Source: Saccharicrinis sp. UBA6048
Lineage (GTDB): Bacteria; Bacteroidota; Bacteroidia; Bacteroidales; Marinilabiliaceae
Reading direction: 5' to 3'
Length of the DNA: 24,091 bases
Assembly: GCA_002429115.1 (NCBI GenBank)
Contig: DIYS01000187.1
Coordinates: 1-24,091, forward strand
The position numbers and the translations under genes were made by a program. Each line of letters starts with the position of its first letter. The first letter of the stretch is position 1. Shown in pieces: positions 15,768 to 23,058 of the stretch. The notes below the pieces were generated by a model, which saw only the letters and a program-made list of their open reading frames with translations, was not told the DNA's origin and searched no databases.

Positions 15768-16913
15768 TTAATTTTTAATTAATTGTTGGAGACTGTCATG
15801 CAGCATTTCCAATTCAGTGCAGCGTTTTACGATTTTTTTATTGGAATCGATCAGAAGGAGCTGAGGAATAGAAGGCAATCCTAATTCATGTATAACCGGA
15901 GAATCCTCTCCTTTTAAATCAGATAAATGTAAAAGTGCCAGTCGATCATCTTTAATTGCCTGTAGCCATTGCGCTCTGTCCTTGTCGGTGGATAGCATCA
16001 CAATTTTTAGTCCTTTGTTTCTGTATGATCTGCTCCAGCGCATCAATTGTTTAGTTATTTCTCTTGATGCCTCTTGCTGAGAATTCCAGATAACGAGCAA
16101 AGTAGGCGCTTCAATTAGGCTATCTATTCGAATTACTTCACCCCATGCGTCAGGAACAGATATGGATGGAATCGTTGATCCTTCGCGCGATCTTTTGTCA
16201 AATGCATTCCAATTTAATAACGAATCCACCTGGGCTTTAAATTGTAGTATGGGCGGATAGTCCGGATACTTGTTAAGGAGGTCGTTACTAACTTTGGCGT
16301 ACACCTTCGAATTATGTGCCGGATCGAAAAAGTAATGATTTCCGGCTTTTAATTGCAATATATCTTTGGAAACTAAGTGTCCGGCATTTTTACTGAGAAG
16401 CAGTTGTGCCTCTTCATACCCATTGCTTAATACGGACTGAATGCGAGCATTTATAGAATCTTTAATCTGAGGATAGAGTTCTGTTTTTGTTGAATCGGGT
16501 ATAGCTTTTACCACCTTGGCAATTTCTTGATTTACCTGATTTTTTAAGTTTGATAATTGCCATAAGGTTTTGGTTGCTTCATTACCCGAAATTGTGAGGT
16601 TTGGTGCCGAAAGATTAAAATCACCACTAATTGAAAAAGGCATGTGGTCACTTATTATTAGGGGTGCAATAGCTTGATTGTTAATTCGCAACTGATAGTA
16701 TCCGAAAGGTATTGAGTCTTTGCGAAAAGAAATATTTCCATTTTCATCTTCTTCAGATGCCATGTCAATTAGTTGATAGTCATCATTCAGGTAGTATAAT
16801 TCAACTGGATGTGAAATGTGAGCATCAGGTTTCAGAACAAGAAAGGGCGTTCTTTGTGGTTTTGAACATGCCAATAGAATTAAGACACAGAGAGTGATAG
16901 TAACAGATTTCAT
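15768..16913 (-). CDS. Lipoprotein with redox-inactive thioredoxin-like domain, paralogue of its neighbour
   Basis: The preferred start is the ATG at 16913 (381 aa), which puts a lipoprotein signal MKSVTITLCVLILLAC (Cys16) at the N terminus. An in-frame ATG at 16934 lies inside a candidate promoter. The order of parts matches the neighbour at 14426: an N-terminal beta domain that includes FGYYQLRINNQAIAPLIISD, a helical middle, and a TlpA-like domain from about residue 252 with APTLLVIWNSQQEASREI. That segment has no cysteines where WCxxC is expected. The cis-proline region LPSIPQLLLIDSNKK is kept. The only other cysteine is near the C terminus (VKRCTEL). It is probably an ancient duplicate of the neighbouring gene; function unknown. 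N-terminal DUF4369 similarity is weaker here. Confidence 0.82.
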   Translation of the reverse strand: MKSVTITLCVLILLACSKPQRTPFLVLKPDAHISHPVELYYLNDDYQLIDMASEEDENGNISFRKDSIPFGYYQLRINNQAIAPLIISDHMPFSISGDFNLSAPNLTISGNEATKTLWQLSNLKNQVNQEIAKVVKAIPDSTKTELYPQIKDSINARIQSVLSNGYEEAQLLLSKNAGHLVSKDILQLKAGNHYFFDPAHNSKVYAKVSNDLLNKYPDYPPILQFKAQVDSLLNWNAFDKRSREGSTIPSISVPDAWGEVIRIDSLIEAPTLLVIWNSQQEASREITKQLMRWSRSYRNKGLKIVMLSTDKDRAQWLQAIKDDRLALLHLSDLKGEDSPVIHELGLPSIPQLLLIDSNKKIVKRCTELEMLHDSLQQLIKN

Positions 16914-16931
16914 GCTTATCAGTGTTTGGAA

Positions 16932-16939
16932 CAAAATTA
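16932..16939 (-). promoter_or_regulatory. Candidate -7 element of the second thioredoxin-like lipoprotein gene
   Basis: On the minus strand this is TAATTTTG, an exact TAnnTTTG match, 18 nt upstream of the preferred start codon at 16913. Initiation near 16925 would leave the upstream ATG at 16934 untranscribed, which supports the shorter protein. No clear -33 element. Confidence 0.35.
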
Positions 16940-17090
16940 AAAATAATTACTCGGAACGGTTTCTATTTCATTATTGATTGTACATGTATTGGAGAAATTT
17001 TTGAGATTACTCTTTTTTATTGTGTATCAATGTAAGTAGCATGTATACAGTGTGTAATGGATTGATGTGGATCATTAAAAGAATTTTAGA

Positions 17091-17098
17091 TAAATTTG
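17091..17098 (+). promoter_or_regulatory. Candidate -7 element of the acyl-CoA ligase gene
   Basis: TAAATTTG matches TAnnTTTG exactly and lies 72 nt before the ATG at 17171. It overlaps an in-frame TTG (17096), so that TTG is unlikely to be the true start. A TTG at 17062-17064 is 26 nt upstream, too far for a good -33 element. Confidence 0.4.
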
Positions 17099-17170
17099 GT
17101 CAGATATTTAGTTGCTCGAAGAATAGTAGGACATCTATTAATAACTGGAAAATCCACAAAAACAATCAAG

Positions 17171-18823
17171 ATGGTTAATAACGGATATTTAGGATATATA
17201 CAGTCGGCCCTGACTCGATTTGAAAAGTATAATGCGTTTAGTGATTTTAAAGGCGATACAATAAGTTATGCGCAAGTGGGAGAGCGAATTGTTGGCTTGC
17301 ATCAATTGTATAATCAGCTCGGAATACAAAAGGGTGATAAAGTGGCTTTGATAGGACGCAATATGACCAGCTGGGCTGTTATATATTTAGGAACAATCTC
17401 GTATGGCGCTGTGATTGTGCCCATTCTACCTGATTTTAATTCAAGTGACATCCACCATATTGTTAATCATTCGGAGTCGAAACTCCTGTTTTCATCCGAC
17501 TTGTTATTTGATAAGCTTGATGAAACCAAGATGCATGGTTTGTTAGGTATTGTATCTGTTAATCAATGCTCGGCGCTTGTTGATAACTGCAGTGGTAAGC
17601 TTACTGATGCTGTAGAAAGTTTGCAACCATTATTTAAAGGCGATGGCTCTGGTTTTAAGTCAGAGCAATTAAAATTTCCGGAAATAGGTTCTGAGGAGGT
17701 GATGGTTTTATCGTATACATCCGGAACTTCCGGATTTTCAAAAGGTGTACTGTTGCCACACAGAAGTATCTGGTCAAATATTAAATATGCACAGGAGCAC
17801 CTGCTCTTAAAACCCGAAGAGCGTGTAGTTTCATTCCTGCCATTGGCCCATGCCTACGGATGTTTGTTTGAATTCTTGTGGCCTTTCACCATGGGATGTC
17901 ACATTACATTTCTTACCCGCACACCATCACCTCAGATTATTACAGAGGCTTTTCGTAAGGTTAAACCACATATTATTTTATCAGTTCCTCTGATACTGGA
18001 GAAAATCTTTAAAAAACGTGTACAACCTCAATTGGAAGAGCCTAAAGTAAAGACTTTGCTCAGAATTCCCGGCTTGAACAAGATTGTATATAGTAAAGTA
18101 AAAAAGAAACTGACGGATGTATTTGGTGGTGAATTCCGGGAAATCGTAATTGGTGGTGCATCGCTCAATAAAGATGTTGAGTTGTTTCTTCGTAAAATTG
18201 GCTTTCAATTTACGATTGGATATGGAATGACTGAGTGTGGACCATTAATTAGTTATGCACCGTGGACTGAATCACGAAAGTTTTCAGCCGGACAACTGGT
18301 TGATCGTATGCAAGTGAAAATTGATTCAGATGATCCACATAATACGGTTGGCGAAATATTGGTGAAGGGAGATAATACCTTATTAGGGTACTATAAAAAT
18401 CCGGAGGCCAGTGAAGAAATTTTTGATGCTGATGGATGGCTACGCACCGGTGACTTAGGTGTGATTGATGAACAGAACTTCATCTACATTAAAGGAAGAA
18501 GTAAGAATATGCTGTTGGGGCCATCGGGTCAAAATATTTATCCGGAAGAAATTGAAGCGACCATCAATTCATTGGAGTATGTGCAGGAATGCTTGGTTCG
18601 CGATAATGATGGAAAATTGGAGGCACTTGTTTATCCTGATTATGAAGCTACGGATGCAGAGAAGCTGACAAAAGCTCAAATAGAAAGCAAGCTGCAAGAG
18701 GTGAAATCTAAAGCCAATCAAATTTTGCCTACCTATATGAATATTCAAAATATCACACTATTTCCTGAGGAGTTTGAAAAAACACCTAAGAAAAGTATTA
18801 AGAGGTACAAGTATATCAAATGA
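17171..18823 (+). CDS. AMP-dependent long-chain acyl-CoA synthetase (FadD-like)
   Basis: A 550-aa adenylate-forming enzyme when started at the ATG at 17171. Reading from the in-frame TTG at 17096 would add 25 residues without family similarity. Motifs in order: the phosphate-binding loop YTSGTSGFSKGVLLPHRS (about residues 180-198), FLPLAHAYG, the acceptor motif YGMTECGPL (about 348), GWLRTGDLG (about 420), KGRSKNMLLGPSGQNIYPEE, and the C-terminal catalytic-lysine region KTPKKSIKRYKY. It activates fatty acids to acyl-AMP and then acyl-CoA; some relatives are acyl-ACP synthetases or wax/menaquinone-type ligases, so chain length is not inferable. It is monocistronic, with its own candidate promoter and a strong terminator, and therefore separate from the carotenoid operon downstream. 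Confidence 0.9.
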   Translation: MVNNGYLGYIQSALTRFEKYNAFSDFKGDTISYAQVGERIVGLHQLYNQLGIQKGDKVALIGRNMTSWAVIYLGTISYGAVIVPILPDFNSSDIHHIVNHSESKLLFSSDLLFDKLDETKMHGLLGIVSVNQCSALVDNCSGKLTDAVESLQPLFKGDGSGFKSEQLKFPEIGSEEVMVLSYTSGTSGFSKGVLLPHRSIWSNIKYAQEHLLLKPEERVVSFLPLAHAYGCLFEFLWPFTMGCHITFLTRTPSPQIITEAFRKVKPHIILSVPLILEKIFKKRVQPQLEEPKVKTLLRIPGLNKIVYSKVKKKLTDVFGGEFREIVIGGASLNKDVELFLRKIGFQFTIGYGMTECGPLISYAPWTESRKFSAGQLVDRMQVKIDSDDPHNTVGEILVKGDNTLLGYYKNPEASEEIFDADGWLRTGDLGVIDEQNFIYIKGRSKNMLLGPSGQNIYPEEIEATINSLEYVQECLVRDNDGKLEALVYPDYEATDAEKLTKAQIESKLQEVKSKANQILPTYMNIQNITLFPEEFEKTPKKSIKRYKYIK

Positions 18824-18846
18824 CGTTTTTTTGCTGTAAGAGTTAA

Positions 18847-18876
18847 AGCCATTCGGGTGTCCGGATGGCTTTTTTA
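18847..18876 (+). terminator. Intrinsic terminator after the acyl-CoA ligase gene
   Basis: AGCCATTCGG (18847-18856), a GTGT loop and CCGGATGGCT (18861-18870) form a 10-bp stem with one T-G wobble, followed by a T6 tract. It begins 23 nt past the stop codon. Confidence 0.92.
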
Positions 18877-18883
18877 TTAGCGG

Positions 18884-18912
18884 TTGACAAATAAGACAAA
18901 AAGGTCTATTAT
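18884..18912 (+). promoter_or_regulatory. Promoter of the carotenoid operon (TTGACA-17-TATTAT)
   Basis: TTGACA (18884-18889) and TATTAT (18907-18912) are separated by exactly 17 nt. The -35 hexamer is a perfect match to the classical sigma-70 consensus and the -10 differs by one base. The TTG-N20-TA spacing also fits the Bacteroidota -33/-7 arrangement. The start site would be near 18919, leaving a leader of about 56 nt. It sits between the upstream terminator and crtI. Confidence 0.6.
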
Positions 18913-18926
18913 TAGTTGAACCTTTT
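18899..18926. promoter_or_regulatory. Dyad flanking the crt -10 box, possible operator
   Basis: AAAAGGT (18899-18905) and ACCTTTT (18920-18926) are perfect 7-bp inverted repeats with a 14-nt spacer that contains the TATTAT box. A protein bound here would cover the -10 region and start site. No cognate regulator gene is in the window. Confidence 0.45.
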
Positions 18927-18935
18927 AGTAATAAG

Positions 18936-18971
18936 TAGTGTTTAATAAAAAACATCAAATATTAAACATTA
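18936..18971. promoter_or_regulatory. Long dyad in the crtI leader
   Basis: TGTTTAATA (18939-18947) and TATTAAACA (18960-18968) are a perfect 9-bp inverted repeat with a 12-nt spacer. The arms extend to 12 nt with one mismatch (18936-18947 against 18960-18971). The element ends 3 nt before the crtI start codon, so it could be an operator or a leader hairpin that controls translation. Confidence 0.5.
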
Positions 18972-18974
18972 ATA

Positions 18975-20447
18975 ATGGTTGAACGCAAAAAAATAATCAT
19001 CCTTGGTGCCGGGTTTTCATCTTTGTCAGCCGCCTGTTATTTGGCAAAGGCAGGTTATGATGTAACTGTGCTTGAAAAGAATGAGGCAATAGGAGGTCGA
19101 GCTAAACAATTAAAACGAGATGGTTTTACCTTTGATATGGGACCTACATTCTATTGGATGCCTGATGTCTTTGAACGTTTTTTTGCAGATTTTACCCGTG
19201 AAGTATCCGATTATTATCAATTATTACGCTTGGATCCGTCTTATACTGTGTGTTTTGGAGAGGATGATTTTGTTGAAGTGCCAGCAGATTTTACCAGGAT
19301 TAAAACGACCTTCGATCACATTGAACCTGGTAGCGGGAAGCAGTTAGAGCATTTTTTATCAAAGGCCGAGGCGAACTATAATATAGCTGTTAAAGATTTG
19401 GTTTATCAACCGGGCGAAAGCATCAGCGAGATTATTACACCTGCTACTCTTAAGCGATTGGGCGCATTCACAAAATCAATAAGTACAGATATCGCAAAGT
19501 ATGTGCGAGATAGCAAACTGAGAAAACTGCTTGAATTTCCAGTGCTGTTTTTAGGAGCAAAACCGTCCAGTACACCTTCGTTTTATAATTTTATGAACTT
19601 TGCTGATCTGAGGTTAGGAACCTGGCATCCCAAAGGCGGAATGTATGAAGTGGCCGATGGCATCGCCCGGCTGGCTGCGAATCTGGGAGTCGATATCAAG
19701 TTGAATAGCCCTGTTGATGATATTGTAATTGAAAAGAAGCAAGTTGTAAAAGTATGTTCTGGGAAAGAAGAGTATGATTGTGATATTCTACTCAGCGGAG
19801 CCGATTATCATCATACCGAACAATTGTTGCCACAAGCCTACCGACAATACTCTGAAAACTACTGGAATAAACGAACGTTTGCGCCATCTGCATTACTTTT
19901 TTATGTTGGATTTGATAAGAAATTATCAGGATTGGCACATCATACTCTGTTTTTTGATGTAGATTTTGATGAGCATGCCTCAGCAATTTATGATACCCCA
20001 TCCTATCCTGAGCGACCATTGTTTTATGCCAGTTTTCCATCTATGTCAGATGACGAGGCAGCCCCGGAAGGGAAAGAGGCCGCTATTTTTCTGATTCCTT
20101 TAGCACCCGGGCTTGATGATAACGACGAAATACGAAAGCGGTATTTTAATATTATTATGAGTCGCTTAGAGAAAACGACCAAACAAAAACTGAGATCTCA
20201 TGTTATTTTTAAAGAATCATTTAGTGTAAATGATTTTGTTTCAACCTACAATTCGTATAAAGGAAACGCCTACGGATTAGCAAATACATTACTGCAAACG
20301 CATGTATTGAGACCTAAGTTGAGAAGCCGAAAGGTGAAAAACCTGTTTTTTACCGGACAGCTGACTGTGCCAGGGCCCGGAGTACCACCATCATTGATTT
20401 CGGGCAAGATTGTGAGTGAATTAATTACTAAACACCATGCGCCATGA
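18975..20447 (+). CDS. crtI: Phytoene desaturase (CrtI)
   Basis: A 490-aa FAD-dependent carotenoid desaturase/isomerase. The N-terminal dinucleotide-binding motif is KIIILGAGFSSLSAA (GxGxxS in place of GxGxxG at residues 11-16), followed by VTVLEKNEAIGGRA and DMGPTFYWMPDVFERFF. The C terminus carries the CrtI signature FFTGQLTVPGPGVPPSLISGK (about 459-478). It converts phytoene to lycopene by four desaturation steps at the membrane. The Ser in the third glycine position of the FAD motif is also seen by recollection in Bacteroidota relatives, so it is not taken as inactivating. First gene of the operon, with its stop overlapping the crtB start (ATGA). Confidence 0.94.
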   Translation: MVERKKIIILGAGFSSLSAACYLAKAGYDVTVLEKNEAIGGRAKQLKRDGFTFDMGPTFYWMPDVFERFFADFTREVSDYYQLLRLDPSYTVCFGEDDFVEVPADFTRIKTTFDHIEPGSGKQLEHFLSKAEANYNIAVKDLVYQPGESISEIITPATLKRLGAFTKSISTDIAKYVRDSKLRKLLEFPVLFLGAKPSSTPSFYNFMNFADLRLGTWHPKGGMYEVADGIARLAANLGVDIKLNSPVDDIVIEKKQVVKVCSGKEEYDCDILLSGADYHHTEQLLPQAYRQYSENYWNKRTFAPSALLFYVGFDKKLSGLAHHTLFFDVDFDEHASAIYDTPSYPERPLFYASFPSMSDDEAAPEGKEAAIFLIPLAPGLDDNDEIRKRYFNIIMSRLEKTTKQKLRSHVIFKESFSVNDFVSTYNSYKGNAYGLANTLLQTHVLRPKLRSRKVKNLFFTGQLTVPGPGVPPSLISGKIVSELITKHHAP

Positions 20448-21280
20448 AGCAATTGTTCGATTCATCGAGTTATAGTTGTAGCCGCTTAGTCACAAGAACC
20501 TACAGTACTTCATTTTCCAAAGCAATTACATTATTAGCACCTTCGGTACGTCCTGGAATTTATGCCATTTATGGTTTTGTTCGCTGTGCCGATGAGATAG
20601 TAGATACCTTCGATGCCTATAATCAGGAAGAACTGTTATTAGAATTTGAGGAAAATTATAAGAAAGCCTTGAAACGGAGGATCAGTATGAATCCAATATT
20701 AAATGCCTTTCAGGAGGTGGTTCATCAATATAAGTTGTATGATTTGGTGACCTCTTTTATGGATAGTATGAAGATGGATTTGTACAAAACAGAGTACAAT
20801 TCTGTAAAGGAATATGCCGATTATATATACGGATCGGCCGATGTAGTGGGCTTAATGTGTTTAAAGGTTTTTGTTAATGGAGATGAGGATCATTTTAACG
20901 AACTTAAACCTTATGCCATGCGTTTGGGCTCTGCGTTTCAAAAGGTTAATTTCCTGAGAGATTACAAAGACGATGTAGAGGGTTTGGGACGATCCTATTT
21001 TCCTAACCTGAAAGATTCTCATCTTGATAATGAAACCAAACAGGAGATTATCAAAGATATCGAAGAGGATTTTGCAGAAGCTTACAAAGGGGTAATCAAA
21101 TTGCCTTTAGAAGGTCGCTTGGGTGTTTACCTGGCATATCGATATTACAAACGCCTGCTTCAGGAATTGAAAGTAGCTGACAGCGCACGGATTAGAAAGG
21201 AGCGAATCCGTATTAATAGTTTCCTGAAGTTGGAAATTTTGGTTGAATCCTATTTGAGATATAAGCTAAATGCTATTTAA
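20444..21280 (+). CDS. crtB: Phytoene synthase (CrtB)
   Basis: A 278-aa trans-isoprenyl-diphosphate synthase head-to-head enzyme. Both aspartate-rich magnesium-binding motifs are visible: DEIVD (residues 50-54, in IYGFVRCADEIVDTFD) and DYKDD (173-177, in FQKVNFLRDYKDDVEGLGRSYFP). It joins two geranylgeranyl diphosphates into phytoene, the first committed carotenoid step. Its ATG overlaps the crtI stop codon by 4 nt, and its stop overlaps the next start by 1 nt, so translation is likely coupled. Length is close to that of short bacterial CrtB proteins. No GGPP synthase gene (crtE) is in the window, so the precursor is made elsewhere. Confidence 0.95.
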   Translation: MKQLFDSSSYSCSRLVTRTYSTSFSKAITLLAPSVRPGIYAIYGFVRCADEIVDTFDAYNQEELLLEFEENYKKALKRRISMNPILNAFQEVVHQYKLYDLVTSFMDSMKMDLYKTEYNSVKEYADYIYGSADVVGLMCLKVFVNGDEDHFNELKPYAMRLGSAFQKVNFLRDYKDDVEGLGRSYFPNLKDSHLDNETKQEIIKDIEEDFAEAYKGVIKLPLEGRLGVYLAYRYYKRLLQELKVADSARIRKERIRINSFLKLEILVESYLRYKLNAI

Positions 21281-21744
21281 TGCGTCTTTTTTTGACCATA
21301 TCATTACTCTTGTGCTATCTACTGACACTTGCAGGAGAGATGGACAAGGTGCGCATGCAATTTCATGATATTAACTCCAAAGAAAGTTTACTGGCCTATA
21401 TTGACATGGTATCGGCTGTGGAGAATGAAAAAGCCATTCCATATAAAGAGGCAGCTGCTATGCGACGGGCACAGTTTACCTCGAATCCATACAAAAAGCT
21501 CAAATATTTTAATGCCGGTAAAAAGCGCCTGGAGAGCTACATCAGCGCCAATCCGTTTGATATTGAAGCGCGCTATATTCGTGCTTTGATACAAAGTGAT
21601 GTGCCTGAAATGCTCAATTATAATGAACAGCTGAAATCGGATATTGAATACATCTTCGATAACCTTGAAATGACAACACTTTCAGATGAATATAAAAAGC
21701 TGATTAAAGAAACACTTCATAAACAAATCGAAAAAAAACAATGA
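21280..21744 (+). CDS. Uncharacterised exported protein in the carotenoid operon
   Basis: A 154-aa protein whose function I do not recognise. It starts with a signal peptide (RLFLTISLLLCYLLTLAG, likely cleavage near residue 19). The mature part is mainly predicted helical: charged segments MDKVRMQFHDINSKESLLAY, PYKEAAAMRRAQFTSNPYKK, KRLESYISANPFDIEARYIR, then SDVPEMLNYNEQLKSDIEYI. The pattern of RLESYI(x)NP..IEARYIR resembles a single tetratricopeptide-like helix pair, which is a suggestion only. Its start codon overlaps the crtB stop (TAATG) and the crtZ start lies 4 nt after its stop, so it is translated as part of the pigment operon. A role in pigment assembly, transport to the outer membrane or a protein partner of crtB/crtZ is inference. 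Confidence 0.85.
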   Translation: MRLFLTISLLLCYLLTLAGEMDKVRMQFHDINSKESLLAYIDMVSAVENEKAIPYKEAAAMRRAQFTSNPYKKLKYFNAGKKRLESYISANPFDIEARYIRALIQSDVPEMLNYNEQLKSDIEYIFDNLEMTTLSDEYKKLIKETLHKQIEKKQ

Positions 21745-21747
21745 CTC

Positions 21748-22206
21748 ATGATCGCACTATTCATTCTTATCACACTATTGACTTTCATAGCTATGGAAGG
21801 CGTCACCTGGTTCACGCATAAATACATCATGCATGGTTTTTTGTGGGTATTGCATGAAGATCATCATCATCCACGCAAAGGGCAGGTGTTTCAAAAAAAC
21901 GATGGTTTCTTTTTCATTTTCGCCACCCCGAGTATTCTGTTGTTCTTTTTTGGTATAAATCCATCACTCAACTTTATGTTTTTCATAGGATTGGGCATTT
22001 TATTTTATGGAATCGCCTATTTCTTAGTTCACGATGTGTTTATTCATCAGCGTTTTACTTGGTTGACCAATGTGCAGCATCCCTATTTTTTAGGCCTACG
22101 ACGAGCGCATGGGAGTCATCATACAGGCGGCAAATGCTTTGGTATGTTGTGGGTGCCCTATAAGTTTATTAAGGAAGCGAAAGAGAACACGCTACTTGTA
22201 GACTAA
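21748..22206 (+). CDS. crtZ: Beta-carotene hydroxylase (CrtZ)
   Basis: A 152-aa integral-membrane di-iron hydroxylase of the fatty-acid-hydroxylase superfamily. All histidine motifs are visible: HKYIMH (24-29), HEDHH (36-40), VHDVFIH (His95 and His100), HGSHH (121-125) and His111 nearby. Four hydrophobic segments are spaced as in CrtZ. It adds hydroxyls at C3 and C3' of beta-carotene to make zeaxanthin. It starts 4 nt after the stop of the upstream 154-aa protein gene. Length agrees with typical Bacteroidota CrtZ. A 143-nt gap follows before the lycopene cyclase gene, the largest gap in the operon. Confidence 0.94.
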   Translation: MIALFILITLLTFIAMEGVTWFTHKYIMHGFLWVLHEDHHHPRKGQVFQKNDGFFFIFATPSILLFFFGINPSLNFMFFIGLGILFYGIAYFLVHDVFIHQRFTWLTNVQHPYFLGLRRAHGSHHTGGKCFGMLWVPYKFIKEAKENTLLVD

Positions 22207-22314
22207 TGATTTGTAATCCGTACACTTTGAGAGTATGAATTAAGTAGTAACTGTAATTGCTTTTTGATGTAGAGCGATGCTACGCTTAATTGGACTTCAC
22301 ATCATTTTTAACTA

Positions 22315-22342
22315 TTCACTTTTCACTCTTCACCCTTCATTC
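22315..22342 (+). repeat. Four tandem 7-nt pyrimidine-rich units
   Basis: Units TTCACTT, TTCACTC, TTCACCC and TTCATTC follow one another without gaps, ending 7 nt before the lycopene cyclase start codon at 22350. The shared form is TTCAYYY. Such short repeats can change number by replication slippage and could alter the leader of the downstream gene. No function is proven. Confidence 0.6.
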
Positions 22343-22349
22343 TTAAACC

Positions 22350-23036
22350 ATGACCGCATATACATACTTATTCATTAACATCGCTTGTATAAGTATCCCT
22401 CTTATTGCCAGTTTTTATCCTAAGCATTCATTTTTTAAAGAGTGGAGATACTTTTTACCCGCCAATCTGCTTGTGGCGGTTCTTTTTCTGATTTGGGACT
22501 ATTACTTTACCGATATGGGCATTTGGGGTTTTAATCCGAATTATCTTACAGGTATTTATTTGTCAAACTTACCATTAGAAGAAGTACTCTTCTTTATCGC
22601 CATTCCTTACGCTTGTGTTTTTACATATTTTGCAATGAAATACCTCGTTAGCAATAATCCATTGCAGCGCTTTCAATCAATCATTACCATATCACTTGCC
22701 ATACTTTTTATCTTAATTGGCGTAAGTTTCTGGTCAAAATGGTATACAGGTGTAACCGGCATCCTGACCGGGATGTATTTATTATTCGCCTTTTACAAAA
22801 AGCGTGATTTGTCGTACGTCTATCTTTCCTACCTGATTATTTTACCATTCTTTTTTATCAGCAATGGTATTTTAACCGGTTCGTGGATTGATGACCCCAT
22901 TGTTTGGTACAACAATGCTGAAAACCTGGGCATCCGAATGGGCACCATCCCTGTTGAAGATAGTGTTTATGGTTTTTTATTGATTTTGCTGAATATTGAT
23001 TTGTATGAGTGGTTGAAAGCAAAATCTGGATTGTAA
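22350..23036 (+). CDS. Lycopene cyclase, CrtYcd-type membrane protein
   Basis: A 228-aa highly hydrophobic protein (about seven membrane segments) with two tandem lycopene-cyclase domain halves in one chain. The first half has WGFNPNYLTGIYLSNLPLEE (about 59-78) and the second has NLGIRMGTIPVEDSVYGF (about 192-209). The paired PxEE/PxED glutamates are the features expected of the CrtYc/CrtYd family, which are separate genes in Actinobacteria and fused in Bacteroidota, archaea and fungi (family knowledge). It cyclises lycopene to beta-carotene, so with CrtZ it would give zeaxanthin. It lies 143 nt after crtZ with no obvious promoter or terminator between, so it probably belongs to the operon, though a separate start cannot be excluded. 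Confidence 0.9.
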   Translation: MTAYTYLFINIACISIPLIASFYPKHSFFKEWRYFLPANLLVAVLFLIWDYYFTDMGIWGFNPNYLTGIYLSNLPLEEVLFFIAIPYACVFTYFAMKYLVSNNPLQRFQSIITISLAILFILIGVSFWSKWYTGVTGILTGMYLLFAFYKKRDLSYVYLSYLIILPFFFISNGILTGSWIDDPIVWYNNAENLGIRMGTIPVEDSVYGFLLILLNIDLYEWLKAKSGL

Positions 23037-23058
23037 TAAATTAAAAGAATATTAGAAG

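Noticed and set aside
18975..20447. Inactivated CrtI because the FAD motif reads GAGFSS
   Set aside because: All other CrtI motifs are intact, the operon is complete, and Ser at that position is tolerated in related desaturases as far as I recall.
22207..22349. Separate promoter or terminator between crtZ and the lycopene cyclase gene
   Set aside because: TGATGT/ACATCA and AGCG/CGCT form only a weak branched fold and no promoter match is seen.
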